In this document: positions 47,083 to 55,961 of the stretch, piece by piece
Position numbering within the stretch: the first letter of the stretch is position 1
How the letters are laid out: each line of letters starts with the position of its first letter
Assembly (NCBI GenBank): GCA_965224785.1
Contig: OZ245062.1
Span: forward strand, 620,001 to 684,000
Direction: 5' to 3'
DNA from: JALSNL01 sp036479585
Lineage (GTDB): Bacteria > Bacteroidota > Ignavibacteria > Ignavibacteriales > Melioribacteraceae
Length of the DNA: 64,000 nt
The notes under the pieces: generated by a model
What the model was told of the DNA's origin: nothing
Databases searched by the model: none
Seen by the model: the letters and a program-made list of their open reading frames with translations, nothing else
Program-made: the position numbers and the translations under genes

Positions 47083-47913
47083 ATGAAAACCACAAAACCA
47101 TTATCCACTTTTGCCTTTTGCCTTTTCACTTTTGTATTTGTCTTTACCACAACCTTTGCCCAAGAAGCAAAACAAACAAAAAGTAAAGTAGAAGAAAAAG
47201 TACAACAAAGAGATTCAAGAAATGGAACTGAGGGAATTACAGCCGATGGAGATAAGGTTAGAATTAGAGGGACTGATGATAGCACTATACTATTTATTGA
47301 AGAAGAGACAAATAAAGCTGCGTCAATATTTTTTTATGATATAAATGATTTTTTTGGTCCCACTAGAAAACTTTTAAACGCAGATGGTAAATTAATGTGG
47401 GGAACAGAAGAAGTAGTAACAAAGGGAACTTATTCCATTGGAGATTTTGCTGAAGGCGGAGTAGTTTTTTATGTAGATGCAAGTGGCGAACACGGTTTGG
47501 TTTGTGCTGTAGAAAATGTTGGAAGCACAATAAGGTGGTATGCTGGAACTAACTTGAACATATATGCAAGTGCAAGTTCAGTTGGTGGAGGTTATTCGAA
47601 CACAGAATTAATAGTAAGAAAGCAAGGAGGTACTGGTTATGCAGCTAAAATATGTAGAGACTTAAATTTTGGTGGGAAAATAGATTGGTATTTACCATCA
47701 ATGTACGAATTAAATTTAATGTATTCGAATAAAGATATTATTAACACAACAGCACAAGCAAATGGTGGTCAACTTTTTAAAACCAACATCTTCTATTGGA
47801 GTTCTACCGAGAACAGTAATGACACTGCATGGATTAAGAGTTTCTTTAACGGTATTCAGATTACCATCGACAAGGATCACATATTTTTCGTACGTGCTGT
47901 ACGTGCTTTTTAA
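47083..47913 (+). CDS. Exported protein with DUF1566-like (Lcl C-terminal) domain
   Basis: This 276-residue protein has a signal peptide (FVFVFTTTFAQ). A short charged spacer follows, then a small region that may be the remnant of a repeat domain (DSTILFIEEETNKAASIFFYD). The C-terminal domain starts GDFAEGGVVFYVDASGEHGLVCA and continues WYLPSMYELNLMYSNKD, YWSSTENSNDTAWIKSFFNG to the ending FFVRAVRAF. This is the DUF1566 pattern, a C-type-lectin/sulfatase-modifying-like fold of unclear function. GGAG lies about eight bases before the ATG. It sits alone in a repeat-rich accessory patch. Confidence 0.8.
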   Translation: MKTTKPLSTFAFCLFTFVFVFTTTFAQEAKQTKSKVEEKVQQRDSRNGTEGITADGDKVRIRGTDDSTILFIEEETNKAASIFFYDINDFFGPTRKLLNADGKLMWGTEEVVTKGTYSIGDFAEGGVVFYVDASGEHGLVCAVENVGSTIRWYAGTNLNIYASASSVGGGYSNTELIVRKQGGTGYAAKICRDLNFGGKIDWYLPSMYELNLMYSNKDIINTTAQANGGQLFKTNIFYWSSTENSNDTAWIKSFFNGIQITIDKDHIFFVRAVRAF

Positions 47914-48008
47914 AAAAAATAGTATGAAGAATCAAGATGTGAGATCCGTCTTCGTTCAAAAAACGAACTATGCCGAGACAAGGAGACGTTGAGACGGAAG
48001 AATTTTTG

Positions 48009-48196
48009 TAGCAACAGAGTTGCGACATTTTGGTAACAACCAAAGAAGCTGTATAAGACAAAGCACCAGCGGAGCGACATTATGTTTTGAACTTATGTTA
48101 ATGCTTTCAAACAACTAACCATAATATCGCACTTACAGTGCTAATAGTTTTCCCTTAAGGTATTTATTACCATACTATCGCTCCTAACGGAGCTTG
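48009..48196. repeat. Cluster of short hairpins
   Basis: Four small stem-loops lie in ~190 bases: GCAACAGAGTTGC (48011-48023), GCACCAGCGGAGC (48063-48075, imperfect), GCACTTACAGTGC (48129-48141) and GCTCCTAACGGAGC (48180-48193). The first two are followed by GACATT, and the last two are preceded by ATC. No coding sequence is present. Confidence 0.6.
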
Positions 48197-48225
48197 ATTC
48201 TTTTTCCTAGATGAGGATTTGTTTG

Positions 48226-48249
48226 TTGTCGAGGACTATTCCTCGACAA
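48226..48249. repeat. REP-like palindrome, copy 6
   Basis: It is identical in arms and core to copy 1 and lies 14 bases past the end of the DEAD-box gene, where it could act as a transcript end. Confidence 0.8.
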
Positions 48250-48262
48250 GAGAAACTTACAC

Positions 48263-49825
48263 TTACTTTCTTCTATCAGTTTTTTTGTAATTTTTCTTAA
48301 AACTCTTTTTCCTTTGGGGTGTATTAACCTTAACATTCTTATGCTTCTCCGGTATTGCAACAAGCAGTTCATCTTCCGGGTAAGTAAACTTTATTTTTTT
48401 ATTTAGATACTCTTCTAACTTATAAATTTCATGCGAATCATCTTCATCGGCAAAACTTATTGAAGTTCCAGAAGCTCCGGCACGCCCGGTTCTACCAATA
48501 CGATGTACATATTCTTCAACATCTTCCGGCATATTATAATTTATTACATGAGAAATTCCATCAATGTGTATTCCACGAGAAGCAACATTAGTAGCTACAA
48601 GTATGCGAACCTTTCCTTCTCTAAATCTTTCCAATCTTGTAATTCTTTGCTTTTGTTCAATGTCTCCGGAGAGAACTGTACTACTAATTCCGTACGCTTC
48701 AAATTTTTCTTTAAGTGTTTTTGCATCATCTTTTCTATTTGTAAAAACTAAAACTCGCTCCATTTTCTTTTGCATAATTAGGTTATACAAAAGAGTTTGT
48801 TTTTCTTCAATGGTTGTTATGTAGTTTATCTCTTCAATATTTGTTACAGTTATATTTTCTGGTTTAATAATTATTTCACTTGCTTGTCTGGTCCAAGAAT
48901 CTGCAAGACGTTTTACGTCTTCAGTAAGAGTTGCACTAAAAAACATTGTTTGTCGTTTTGTTTTCTCCGGTGTGCTATAAACAATTCGTCTAACATCTGG
49001 AATAAACCCCATATCAAGCATTCTATCAGCTTCATCAATAATAAGAATTTCAACTTTTCTTAAATTGACAAATCTCTTTTGCATAAAATCAATAAGTCTG
49101 CCCGGAGTACAAATTAGAATATCGCAAGGTTTATATCGCAAAGTGTCTTGTTGCTTTTTATAATTCATTCCACCCAAAATTGAAAGTATAGAAAGGTTAA
49201 GATACTTACCAAGACTTCTAGCATCCTTTTCAATTTGTAAAACCAACTCACGTGTTGGAGCAAGTATAAGTGCACGAGGTGTTCCGTGTTTCTGTTTTTC
49301 TACTAGTGGTGTTTTAAGAATATGATTAAAAATTGTGAAAAGAAATGCAGCAGTTTTTCCCGTTCCAGTTTGTGCCTGAACTATAATATCATCACCACTC
49401 ATAGCTTTTGGAAGAACTTCCGCTTGAACTTGAGTACAATATTGAAACTTCAAATCATAAACTGCATGTAGAATTTCTTTAGAGATTTCCAAATCGTGAA
49501 ATCTAGTTTTGCCTTCAACTTCCGGTACTTTGAATACTGAAGCATCCCAATTATCAACTATAATTTTTGGTTGGGATTGTGGTTCTGATTTTTTCTCTAA
49601 TGTTCTTTTTTCATGACGTAGTCGATATTCTTCCGGTGTTTCTTTTCTACGTGGCTTTCTTTTAGGAGTTACAACTTTTGAATTTTCATTAGAGTGTGGT
49701 TTGGATTTTTTTTGTGGGATTTTTTTCCCTTTAGTAGTAACAGATGGAGTATTTTTTACAACTTTCGATTTACTTCCAAAAAGGTTTTTTAGTTTTTTAG
49801 CAAATTTTTTTATCAATGTTTTCAA
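48263..49825 (-). CDS. DEAD-box RNA helicase (RhlE/DeaD-like)
   Basis: This 520-residue protein carries all the usual motifs: Walker A AQTGTGKTAA (151-160), PTRELVLQI, TPGRLIDFM, DEADRMLDMGF, SAT, a second RecA domain with VFTNRKDDAKTL, VATNVASRGIH and HRIGRTGRAG. The core is flanked by a long Lys/Arg-rich N-terminal tail (~1-95) and a short basic tail (RKKSFKKNYKKTDRRK), both likely to bind RNA. It should unwind or remodel RNA in ribosome assembly or mRNA turnover. It is alone on its strand with REP copy 6 beyond its stop. Confidence 0.93.
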   Translation of the reverse strand: MKTLIKKFAKKLKNLFGSKSKVVKNTPSVTTKGKKIPQKKSKPHSNENSKVVTPKRKPRRKETPEEYRLRHEKRTLEKKSEPQSQPKIIVDNWDASVFKVPEVEGKTRFHDLEISKEILHAVYDLKFQYCTQVQAEVLPKAMSGDDIIVQAQTGTGKTAAFLFTIFNHILKTPLVEKQKHGTPRALILAPTRELVLQIEKDARSLGKYLNLSILSILGGMNYKKQQDTLRYKPCDILICTPGRLIDFMQKRFVNLRKVEILIIDEADRMLDMGFIPDVRRIVYSTPEKTKRQTMFFSATLTEDVKRLADSWTRQASEIIIKPENITVTNIEEINYITTIEEKQTLLYNLIMQKKMERVLVFTNRKDDAKTLKEKFEAYGISSTVLSGDIEQKQRITRLERFREGKVRILVATNVASRGIHIDGISHVINYNMPEDVEEYVHRIGRTGRAGASGTSISFADEDDSHEIYKLEEYLNKKIKFTYPEDELLVAIPEKHKNVKVNTPQRKKSFKKNYKKTDRRK

Positions 49826-50258
49826 CTTTAATATTTAAGAATTCAATTAGTGAGCAAATATACTGGAAAATAAATTGGTATGTTATTTTGTTACGAGAAG
49901 TAGATTAAAGAATAAAGGAAATGTGGACGAATTTTCTAATGGTAGTTCTTAATATATACTAAACGTAAAATGGTTTTCGGATTTATGCCGTCATACTGGT
50001 TTTTGTTTTTTGCAATACAGGTATCTGTAATACTTATTAGATTCCGGTATTCCATCAAAAAACGATGAAAACCGGAATGACAGATTGATAGCTTTTCCAA
50101 AACCACATTCGGTTTAACATATATAATTAGTCATTTATGCGAATGTTTCATAATATCCAAAACCAATTCACTCTAATGATAAACTAAAATTAAAAACTAT
50201 ACAAAAAAAATAATTATCTTAAATTTAACTAGTTAAATAATAATTAAACTCAAAAAAC
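49826..50258. other. Divergent intergenic region between the helicase and cytochrome genes
   Basis: This is 433 bases without a gene. Most is taken by the nested palindrome at 49953-50124; the remainder (50125-50258) is very AT-rich leader for the cytochrome gene. No clear promoter could be assigned. Confidence 0.5.
49953..50124. repeat. Nested palindromic element, TGTCATNC family, best copy
   Basis: Inner ends GTCATACTGGTTTTTG and GATGAAAACCGGAATGAC are inverted. Outer flanks TATATACTAAACG...TGGTTTTCGG and CCAAAACCACATTCGGTTTAACATATA are also inverted, giving a ~170-bp two-layer imperfect palindrome with the look of a small non-coding mobile element. The left flank is shared with the element at 14713. 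Confidence 0.6.
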
Positions 50259-52532
50259 ATGAAAAAATATTCTCATTTGCAAAAATTTATCTTTGCAATT
50301 ATTGTCTTATCTATTTTTGCTTGTTCAAAAGATAGCACTAAGAAAATAAAACAAGAAGCAAAGTTTATTGGTAAAGAAACTTGTAAAAGTTGTCATGAGG
50401 AGGAATACAATTCTTGGGTTGGTTCTGATCATGACAAAGCTATGGCAGTTGCTACTGACTCATCTGTACTTGGAAATTTTAATAAATCAGAGTTTAAATT
50501 TGAAGGTGTAACAAGTAAATTTTATAAAAAGGGGAATAAGTTTTTTGTCCGAACAAATGGGCCACATGGAAAGATTGGCGAATTTGAAATAACACATACT
50601 TTTGGTTATAAACCATTGCAACAGTATTTAATTCCTTTTGAAAATGGACGATACCAATGTTTACCAATTGCTTGGGATACAGAAAAGGAAAAATGGTTCT
50701 CTCTTGCTGAAGCAATATATTCAGATGATATTCCTAAACCAAACGATTGGTTGTATTGGACAAACAATGCTCAGAATTGGAATGGAATGTGTGCTGAATG
50801 TCATTCCACAAATTTGCAAAAGAATTTTGATCCTAAAACGAAAATTTTCAATACAACTTATTCCGAAATTAATGTTAGTTGCGAAGCTTGCCACGGACCA
50901 GGATCAAATCATAAAGAATGGGCTGAGTCTCCAAAAATGATTCGCACAACGGATTCAAATTTTGATCTGATTGTTAAGACTAGTAATATTTCTAGTAAAA
51001 AATATGTTGAACTTTGCACTTATTGTCATTCAAGAAGAGCTTCACTTAGCCATCTTGATTATAAGAGTAAGCATTCTCTTGATATGATAATTCCAGGAGC
51101 GTTAGACGAAAATTATTTCCCCGATGGACAAATTTTGGAAGAGGATTATGTATATGCTTCGTTTGCACATAGCAAGATGTATGAGAATGATGTTTCATGT
51201 AGAAATTGTCACAATGTACATAGTGGTAAGCTAATTCTTGAAGGAAATACTTTGTGTGCTCAATGCCACGTGCCTAATGTTTATGATACTCCTAAACATC
51301 ACTTTCATAAATTACAGCTAGAGAAAGGGAAGCCACTTATCTTAAAGGACAAAATTTACCAAGTTGGCGAAGGTGCAAAGTGTATAAATTGCCATATGCC
51401 AGGACGTTATTATATGGGCAATGATTTTAGGCGAGATCATAGTTTCAGAGTTCCACGTCCCGGTCTTTCAATTACTTTGGGTACTCCAAATGCTTGTAAC
51501 CAATGCCACACTAACCAATCAAACCAATGGGCAGAAAAATATATTACAAAATGGTATGGCTCTGTAAGAAAACCACACTTTGGGACAATATTTGCTAAAT
51601 GTAGAAGTGGAAATACAGAAGCGCTAAATGATGTAATTAGAATTGTAAAAGATACATCGTACGCAACAATGGTAAGGGCTACAGCAGTTTCATTGCTCCC
51701 AAATTATAATTCTTTAGAAGCTTTTGAATCTCTTAAACAAACACTAAAAAACAATGAACCTCTAATTCGTTATTATGCTGCTCATTCAATTGATAATAGT
51801 TATGTGCAAATGTTAATGAATGATTTACTTCCGTTACTTTCTGATTCGATTAAAGCAATTAGGCTTGATGTAGCAGTTAAACTTTCCGGCTTACCAAAGA
51901 CGATGATTCCAATTGGAAAACATAAATTACTTGATGAAACTATTCAAGAGTATATAGAAGCGATGAACTACTCGGCAGATTTTGCAGGCTCCCGACTTAA
52001 CTTGGGAATAATTTATTCTAACACTCAAAATTTTGAAGAAGCTGCAAGACAATATTCGGAAGCACTTAAGATTGATTCACTTTTTTATCCGGCGAAGGTA
52101 AATTTATCTGTTGTGTTAAATAGATTAAACAGAAACGATGAGGCGGAAGAGATTTTACATAACTTAATTAAGAATCATCCAGACTTTTATGATTCATATT
52201 ATTCTTTAGGTTTGCTTTTGGCTGAGAAAAAAGATTACAAGGGAGCAATAAAACATTTAACAAAAGCAACAAAGCATTTTCCAAATAGGGCAAGAATATT
52301 TTACAATTTAGGTTTAATATTTCAAGTAGAAAAGAAATTTACCAAAGCAGAAAAAGCAATAAAAAATGCCATAAAGATTGAACCAAAAAATCTTGATTAC
52401 TTTTATGTCTTAGCAGACATGTATCTTAAAAGTAATCAAGATAAAAAAGCTAAAGCCATTGCAAAAGAAATTGAAAATATTTTTCCACCAAGTTCTTTAA
52501 GAGATGCTATACTCAATAAAATTAAGAATTAA
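50259..52532 (+). CDS. Octaheme c-type cytochrome lipoprotein with HEAT-like and TPR domains
   Basis: This 757-residue protein has a lipoprotein-type signal (LSIFA|C at Cys22; Phe at -2 is unusual). Eight CxxCH haem motifs lie between about residues 42 and 417: CKSCH, CAECH, CEACH, CTYCH, CRNCH, CAQCH, CINCH, CNQCH. The first part resembles cytochrome c554-like proteins. Next is a HEAT-like stretch (~450-560, VRATAVSLLPNYNSLEAFESL, IRYYAAHSIDNSY) and about five TPRs (~575-745, LNLGIIYSNTQNFEEAARQYSEA, YSLGLLLAEKKDYKGAIKHL). It probably carries electrons at the periplasmic face or outer membrane and docks partners through the repeats. The redox partner is unknown. No cytochrome maturation genes are nearby. 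Confidence 0.88.
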   Translation: MKKYSHLQKFIFAIIVLSIFACSKDSTKKIKQEAKFIGKETCKSCHEEEYNSWVGSDHDKAMAVATDSSVLGNFNKSEFKFEGVTSKFYKKGNKFFVRTNGPHGKIGEFEITHTFGYKPLQQYLIPFENGRYQCLPIAWDTEKEKWFSLAEAIYSDDIPKPNDWLYWTNNAQNWNGMCAECHSTNLQKNFDPKTKIFNTTYSEINVSCEACHGPGSNHKEWAESPKMIRTTDSNFDLIVKTSNISSKKYVELCTYCHSRRASLSHLDYKSKHSLDMIIPGALDENYFPDGQILEEDYVYASFAHSKMYENDVSCRNCHNVHSGKLILEGNTLCAQCHVPNVYDTPKHHFHKLQLEKGKPLILKDKIYQVGEGAKCINCHMPGRYYMGNDFRRDHSFRVPRPGLSITLGTPNACNQCHTNQSNQWAEKYITKWYGSVRKPHFGTIFAKCRSGNTEALNDVIRIVKDTSYATMVRATAVSLLPNYNSLEAFESLKQTLKNNEPLIRYYAAHSIDNSYVQMLMNDLLPLLSDSIKAIRLDVAVKLSGLPKTMIPIGKHKLLDETIQEYIEAMNYSADFAGSRLNLGIIYSNTQNFEEAARQYSEALKIDSLFYPAKVNLSVVLNRLNRNDEAEEILHNLIKNHPDFYDSYYSLGLLLAEKKDYKGAIKHLTKATKHFPNRARIFYNLGLIFQVEKKFTKAEKAIKNAIKIEPKNLDYFYVLADMYLKSNQDKKAKAIAKEIENIFPPSSLRDAILNKIKN

Positions 52533-52536
52533 CTAG

Positions 52537-52664
52537 AAACCTCTGAAAAATTAAAAGTTCTATTGGAATATTTCATGCTGAGCGGAGTCGAAGTATGAAA
52601 ACAGTTCAATTTACTGGTTCGACTCCGCTCACCATGACTTTTAATACAATTATTCAGAGGTTTC
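52537..52664. repeat. Two-layer palindrome between convergent genes
   Basis: Outer arms GAAACCTCTGAA (52537-52548) and TTCAGAGGTTTC (52653-52664), and inner arms TGAGCGGAGTCGAA (52579-52592) and TTCGACTCCGCTCA (52618-52631), are all exact. It fills the 151-base gap between two convergent stops and may act as a shared terminator or be a small mobile repeat. Confidence 0.75.
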
Positions 52665-52683
52665 AATTAACTTTTGGAATTAT

Positions 52684-53952
52684 TTATATTTCAAATCCTT
52701 TAAAGTGAATTGATAAACCCTCAAAGTTAGTTTGATAATCTCCATAAAAATTAACATTTGAACTATGGTATTTAATCTCAAAATGCTCAAAAATATATTT
52801 CATAGTTGGTTCATCAATTTTAGTACTCAACAGTTTCAATATTCCATCAGAAGTAAAACCAAAACCATTAGTTTCCCTTGGCGAAGAATAACCTTTGCCA
52901 TTAAAACTACCAAGTGTAAAAATTACTGTATCAAAAAATCTAAAAATGTGTCCCTTATGGAGTATCACTCCATTATTACTTCTAAGATTTATTAAATTAT
53001 CTGAAATATTTATATCACCAATTCCACTTTGATATTGTTCATAGTTCTCAATAAGATTTCCATCAGCTCCTCGTTTTGAGTTAACTAAAATATCATTTGC
53101 TTCAGCAGTAAAGGAATATTTGAAAAGATTTAACTTTGTATTGTTTAACTGAATGTCTGCTCCAAGTTCAAATGTATAACCGAGTCTTGCAGTACGTGAT
53201 AGCGGATCAAATTGAGCATTGTCAATGTAGAAAACATCGTCTCCAACATTTGTTAAAGAGTAACCAAAACTTAGATTTGCAATTGGTGTAATTGAAGTTG
53301 ATTTATCAATATTATAATTTAAATTATTCATCCATAATTCAGAAATTGGTAAAATTACAAGACCGCCATAATCAAACATTATTCCTTCTGCCGAATATGC
53401 TTTTGGTTTTTCGTTAACATTATTACTTCCCAATTTTGAATCAAAAGATTTTAGTGAGATACCAAAATTAAATTTTAAGAAATAGTCTAACTCAACACCT
53501 AGGCTAAAACAATCAAAAGCATCATAGTTTTCAACACTACCAATTCCATCTGGATGTTCAATATTTGTTATCGGAGTTTTTCCATAACTAAATGTATTAT
53601 GCAAATATCCTACTCCAATAGAAAATGGTAAATTAAACTGGGAGTCTTTTAAATTATACCCAAAATTAAGTCCATAGTTTTTGTAACTGATATTTGGAGA
53701 AAAAAACCACTCAGTTTTAGTTGGCATAAAAGAAATTGCTGCGTGATTATTTCTTGCAGAATAACCAAGTATAGCGGGATTATAATAAAAGCCTAAAACT
53801 TCATCATTAGGAACTGAAACTCCAACTTGTCCTGCCCCTAATAATAAAGGGGATTGATGGAGTAATGTAAAAGGCAAAGCTCCTTCGCCCTGTGCAAAAG
53901 AGAAGCTAGAAAAACTAACTAACAATACAAATACTTTACCAAGACTTTTCAT
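52684..53952 (-). CDS. Outer-membrane beta-barrel protein, PorV/PorQ-like
   Basis: This protein has about 422 residues from ATG 53952. The alternative TTG at 53964 overlaps the likely ribosome site (TTTGAGGAATAAAATG), so the ATG is preferred. The signal peptide is KVFVLLVSFSSFSFAQ. The early stretch LLGAGQVGVSVPNDEVLGFYYNPAILGYSA resembles the PorV-family hallmark (aGa...nd....yyNPA). Amphipathic strand patterns follow through the rest. The protein is probably an outer-membrane barrel; a role in type IX export is possible but less certain than for the gene at 3413. It is divergent from the NhaC-type gene at 53988. Confidence 0.72.
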   Translation of the reverse strand: MKSLGKVFVLLVSFSSFSFAQGEGALPFTLLHQSPLLLGAGQVGVSVPNDEVLGFYYNPAILGYSARNNHAAISFMPTKTEWFFSPNISYKNYGLNFGYNLKDSQFNLPFSIGVGYLHNTFSYGKTPITNIEHPDGIGSVENYDAFDCFSLGVELDYFLKFNFGISLKSFDSKLGSNNVNEKPKAYSAEGIMFDYGGLVILPISELWMNNLNYNIDKSTSITPIANLSFGYSLTNVGDDVFYIDNAQFDPLSRTARLGYTFELGADIQLNNTKLNLFKYSFTAEANDILVNSKRGADGNLIENYEQYQSGIGDINISDNLINLRSNNGVILHKGHIFRFFDTVIFTLGSFNGKGYSSPRETNGFGFTSDGILKLLSTKIDEPTMKYIFEHFEIKYHSSNVNFYGDYQTNFEGLSIHFKGFEI

Positions 53953-53987
53953 TTTATTCCTCAAATTGTTTAATGTTAAACTAAGAG

Positions 53988-55961
53988 ATGGAAGTATTAT
54001 TTACAAGTCATTTCAAGGTCAAAAATAATTGCATTAAATTGGAGTTCATTTTTTATATTAAATTCTTAATCAGTTTTTATGTGGAGTTGGTTATTCCCAA
54101 AATTCTAATAAAATATTTTTTATTCTTTTCACTTCTTCCAAGTCTTTTTCTATTTGGACAGAAAGTAGTCTATCCATCAATTCTCTTATCCAATGTTTCT
54201 AATAAAATTCAAATCTCAGAAATCGATAACTCAATTGATACTGTTAATCTAATAGTTACGCAAGGTGAGTGGCGAAAAACTTTTTATTCTAAGGTGAAAA
54301 ATAATTCAGCCGAGTTAGAAGTAATATTTCCAAAGAGCGGAGAGTATTCTATTTTGTGGTATGAATTACCAACTCCGCAGATTACAAAAACTGTTTTACC
54401 TGGTTGGTTTAGCATTGTTCCTCCATTGTTGGCTATACTATTGGCTTTGTTGCTAAGGCAAGTTCTTGTTGCTCTCTTGTCTGGAATTTACATTGGGTTA
54501 TTGTTTATCTATAATTTTAATCCTATAACAGCTTTACTAAGACTTATCGATACAAATCTTTTCAACTCTATAATAGATCCGGACCATCTCTATGTAATAA
54601 TGTTTACACTTTTAATTGGTGGAGTTGTTGGAGTAATTTCTAAAAATGGTGGAACTGTTGGGCTGGCAAATCAAATTACTAAGTTAGCTAAAACTCCACG
54701 TTCGGGTATGCTGGCTAGTTGGTTTATGGGAGTTGTAATATTTTTTGATGATTATGCAAACTCTCTCATCATTGGAAATATGATGCGACCGATTACAGAC
54801 AAGTTAAGAATATCAAGAGAGAAGCTTGCTTACATTGTTGATTCAACTGCAGCACCAATTGCAAGTCTTGTAATAATTAGTACTTGGATTGGATACGAAC
54901 TTGGACTAATAGGAGAAGGACTAAAAGCCATAGGCTCAACACAAAATGCTTATGAAGTTTTTATTCAAACTTTACCGTATAGATTTTATCCGATTGCAGC
55001 AATATTTTTTGTTTTTATCACTTCGTATTTTCAACGTGATTTTGGACCAATGTATAAAGCAGAAGTAAAAGCAAGGAAGTTTGGAATTATAGATTATGAA
55101 AATGAAAAAAATAAAGATGCTCTAAAAGATGCCAGATTTGAAAATGAAAACGCCAAATGGTTTAATGGAGCAATTCCAATTTTAATAATATTGTTTGGTA
55201 CAATTATAGGCTTATTTTATACTGGAATTTTATCTTTGGAAGCTTCTGGAATTTCTAATTATGGAATTCAAGAAATTATAAGTCATTCCGATTCTTACAA
55301 ATCTCTTCTTTGGTCGAGTTTCATAGCTGGAATGATTGCTGTATTTTTAACGGTAACTCAAAAAATAAATAAGTTGGAGGAAGCAATAAAGTCTTGGCAC
55401 TCTGGTGTTCAAACAATGTTGATTGCAGTTATCATTCTTGTTCTTGCTTGGGGCATAAGTTCAATTACAGAAGAACTTAAAACTGCTGATTATGTAATTT
55501 CACTTTTGAGCGATAGTTTGAATCCACATTTTTTACCAGCTTTGGTTTTTATTGTTGCCGGACTAATTAGTTTTGCTACCGGAACAAGTTGGGGAACAAT
55601 GGCAATTGTAATGCCAATTGTAATTCCTATGGCTGCAACAATATCTAGTACTGAAGGATTATTGCAAGCAGACACACATCTAATTATTGTTGGGGTTATT
55701 AGCTCAGTTCTTGCCGGTTCTGTTTGGGGAGATCATTGTTCGCCAATTGCTGATACTACAATCCTTAGTTCAATGGCTTCAAAGTGTAATCATATTGATC
55801 ACGTTAAAACGCAATTACCTTATGCTGTTTTGGTTGGAGTGGTAAGTCTAATACTGGGAGATTTGCTAACTGCGTTTGGAGTTAGTCCTTATATTGCAAT
55901 CTTTCTAATTTTTTCTGTACTTACTGGTTTCTTATTTTTGTTTGGTAAATCAACAACTTGA
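53988..55961 (+). CDS. NhaC-family antiporter-type transporter with N-terminal extracytoplasmic domain
   Basis: The longest frame encodes 657 residues. The true start may be GTG 54081, which puts a signal-like helix (ILIKYFLFFSLLPSLFLFGQ) near the N-terminus and leaves room for a divergent promoter. About 80 residues that look like a small beta domain follow (NLIVTQGEWRKTFYSKVKNNSAELEVIFPKSGEYSI written here in parts: NLIVTQGEWRK, AELEVIFPKSGEY). The NhaC core comes next, with PPLLAILLALLLRQVLVALLSGIYIG, SREKLAYIVDSTAAPI, ATGTSWGTMAIVMPIVIP and GSVWGDHCSPIADTT. It likely exchanges sodium or another cation for protons. The core is a paralogue of the 40463 gene, but the N-terminal addition is unusual. 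Confidence 0.82.
   Translation: MEVLFTSHFKVKNNCIKLEFIFYIKFLISFYVELVIPKILIKYFLFFSLLPSLFLFGQKVVYPSILLSNVSNKIQISEIDNSIDTVNLIVTQGEWRKTFYSKVKNNSAELEVIFPKSGEYSILWYELPTPQITKTVLPGWFSIVPPLLAILLALLLRQVLVALLSGIYIGLLFIYNFNPITALLRLIDTNLFNSIIDPDHLYVIMFTLLIGGVVGVISKNGGTVGLANQITKLAKTPRSGMLASWFMGVVIFFDDYANSLIIGNMMRPITDKLRISREKLAYIVDSTAAPIASLVIISTWIGYELGLIGEGLKAIGSTQNAYEVFIQTLPYRFYPIAAIFFVFITSYFQRDFGPMYKAEVKARKFGIIDYENEKNKDALKDARFENENAKWFNGAIPILIILFGTIIGLFYTGILSLEASGISNYGIQEIISHSDSYKSLLWSSFIAGMIAVFLTVTQKINKLEEAIKSWHSGVQTMLIAVIILVLAWGISSITEELKTADYVISLLSDSLNPHFLPALVFIVAGLISFATGTSWGTMAIVMPIVIPMAATISSTEGLLQADTHLIIVGVISSVLAGSVWGDHCSPIADTTILSSMASKCNHIDHVKTQLPYAVLVGVVSLILGDLLTAFGVSPYIAIFLIFSVLTGFLFLFGKSTT

Noticed and set aside
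47762..47992. Plus-strand frame overlapping the end of the DUF1566-like gene
   Set aside because: It is an out-of-frame shadow of the conserved WSSTE...VRAVRAF coding region.
44067..48249. Six similar ~24-bp repeats as a possible CRISPR array
   Set aside because: They are palindromic, irregularly spaced (about 290 to 1650 bases) and linked to a RAYT transposase, with no cas genes.
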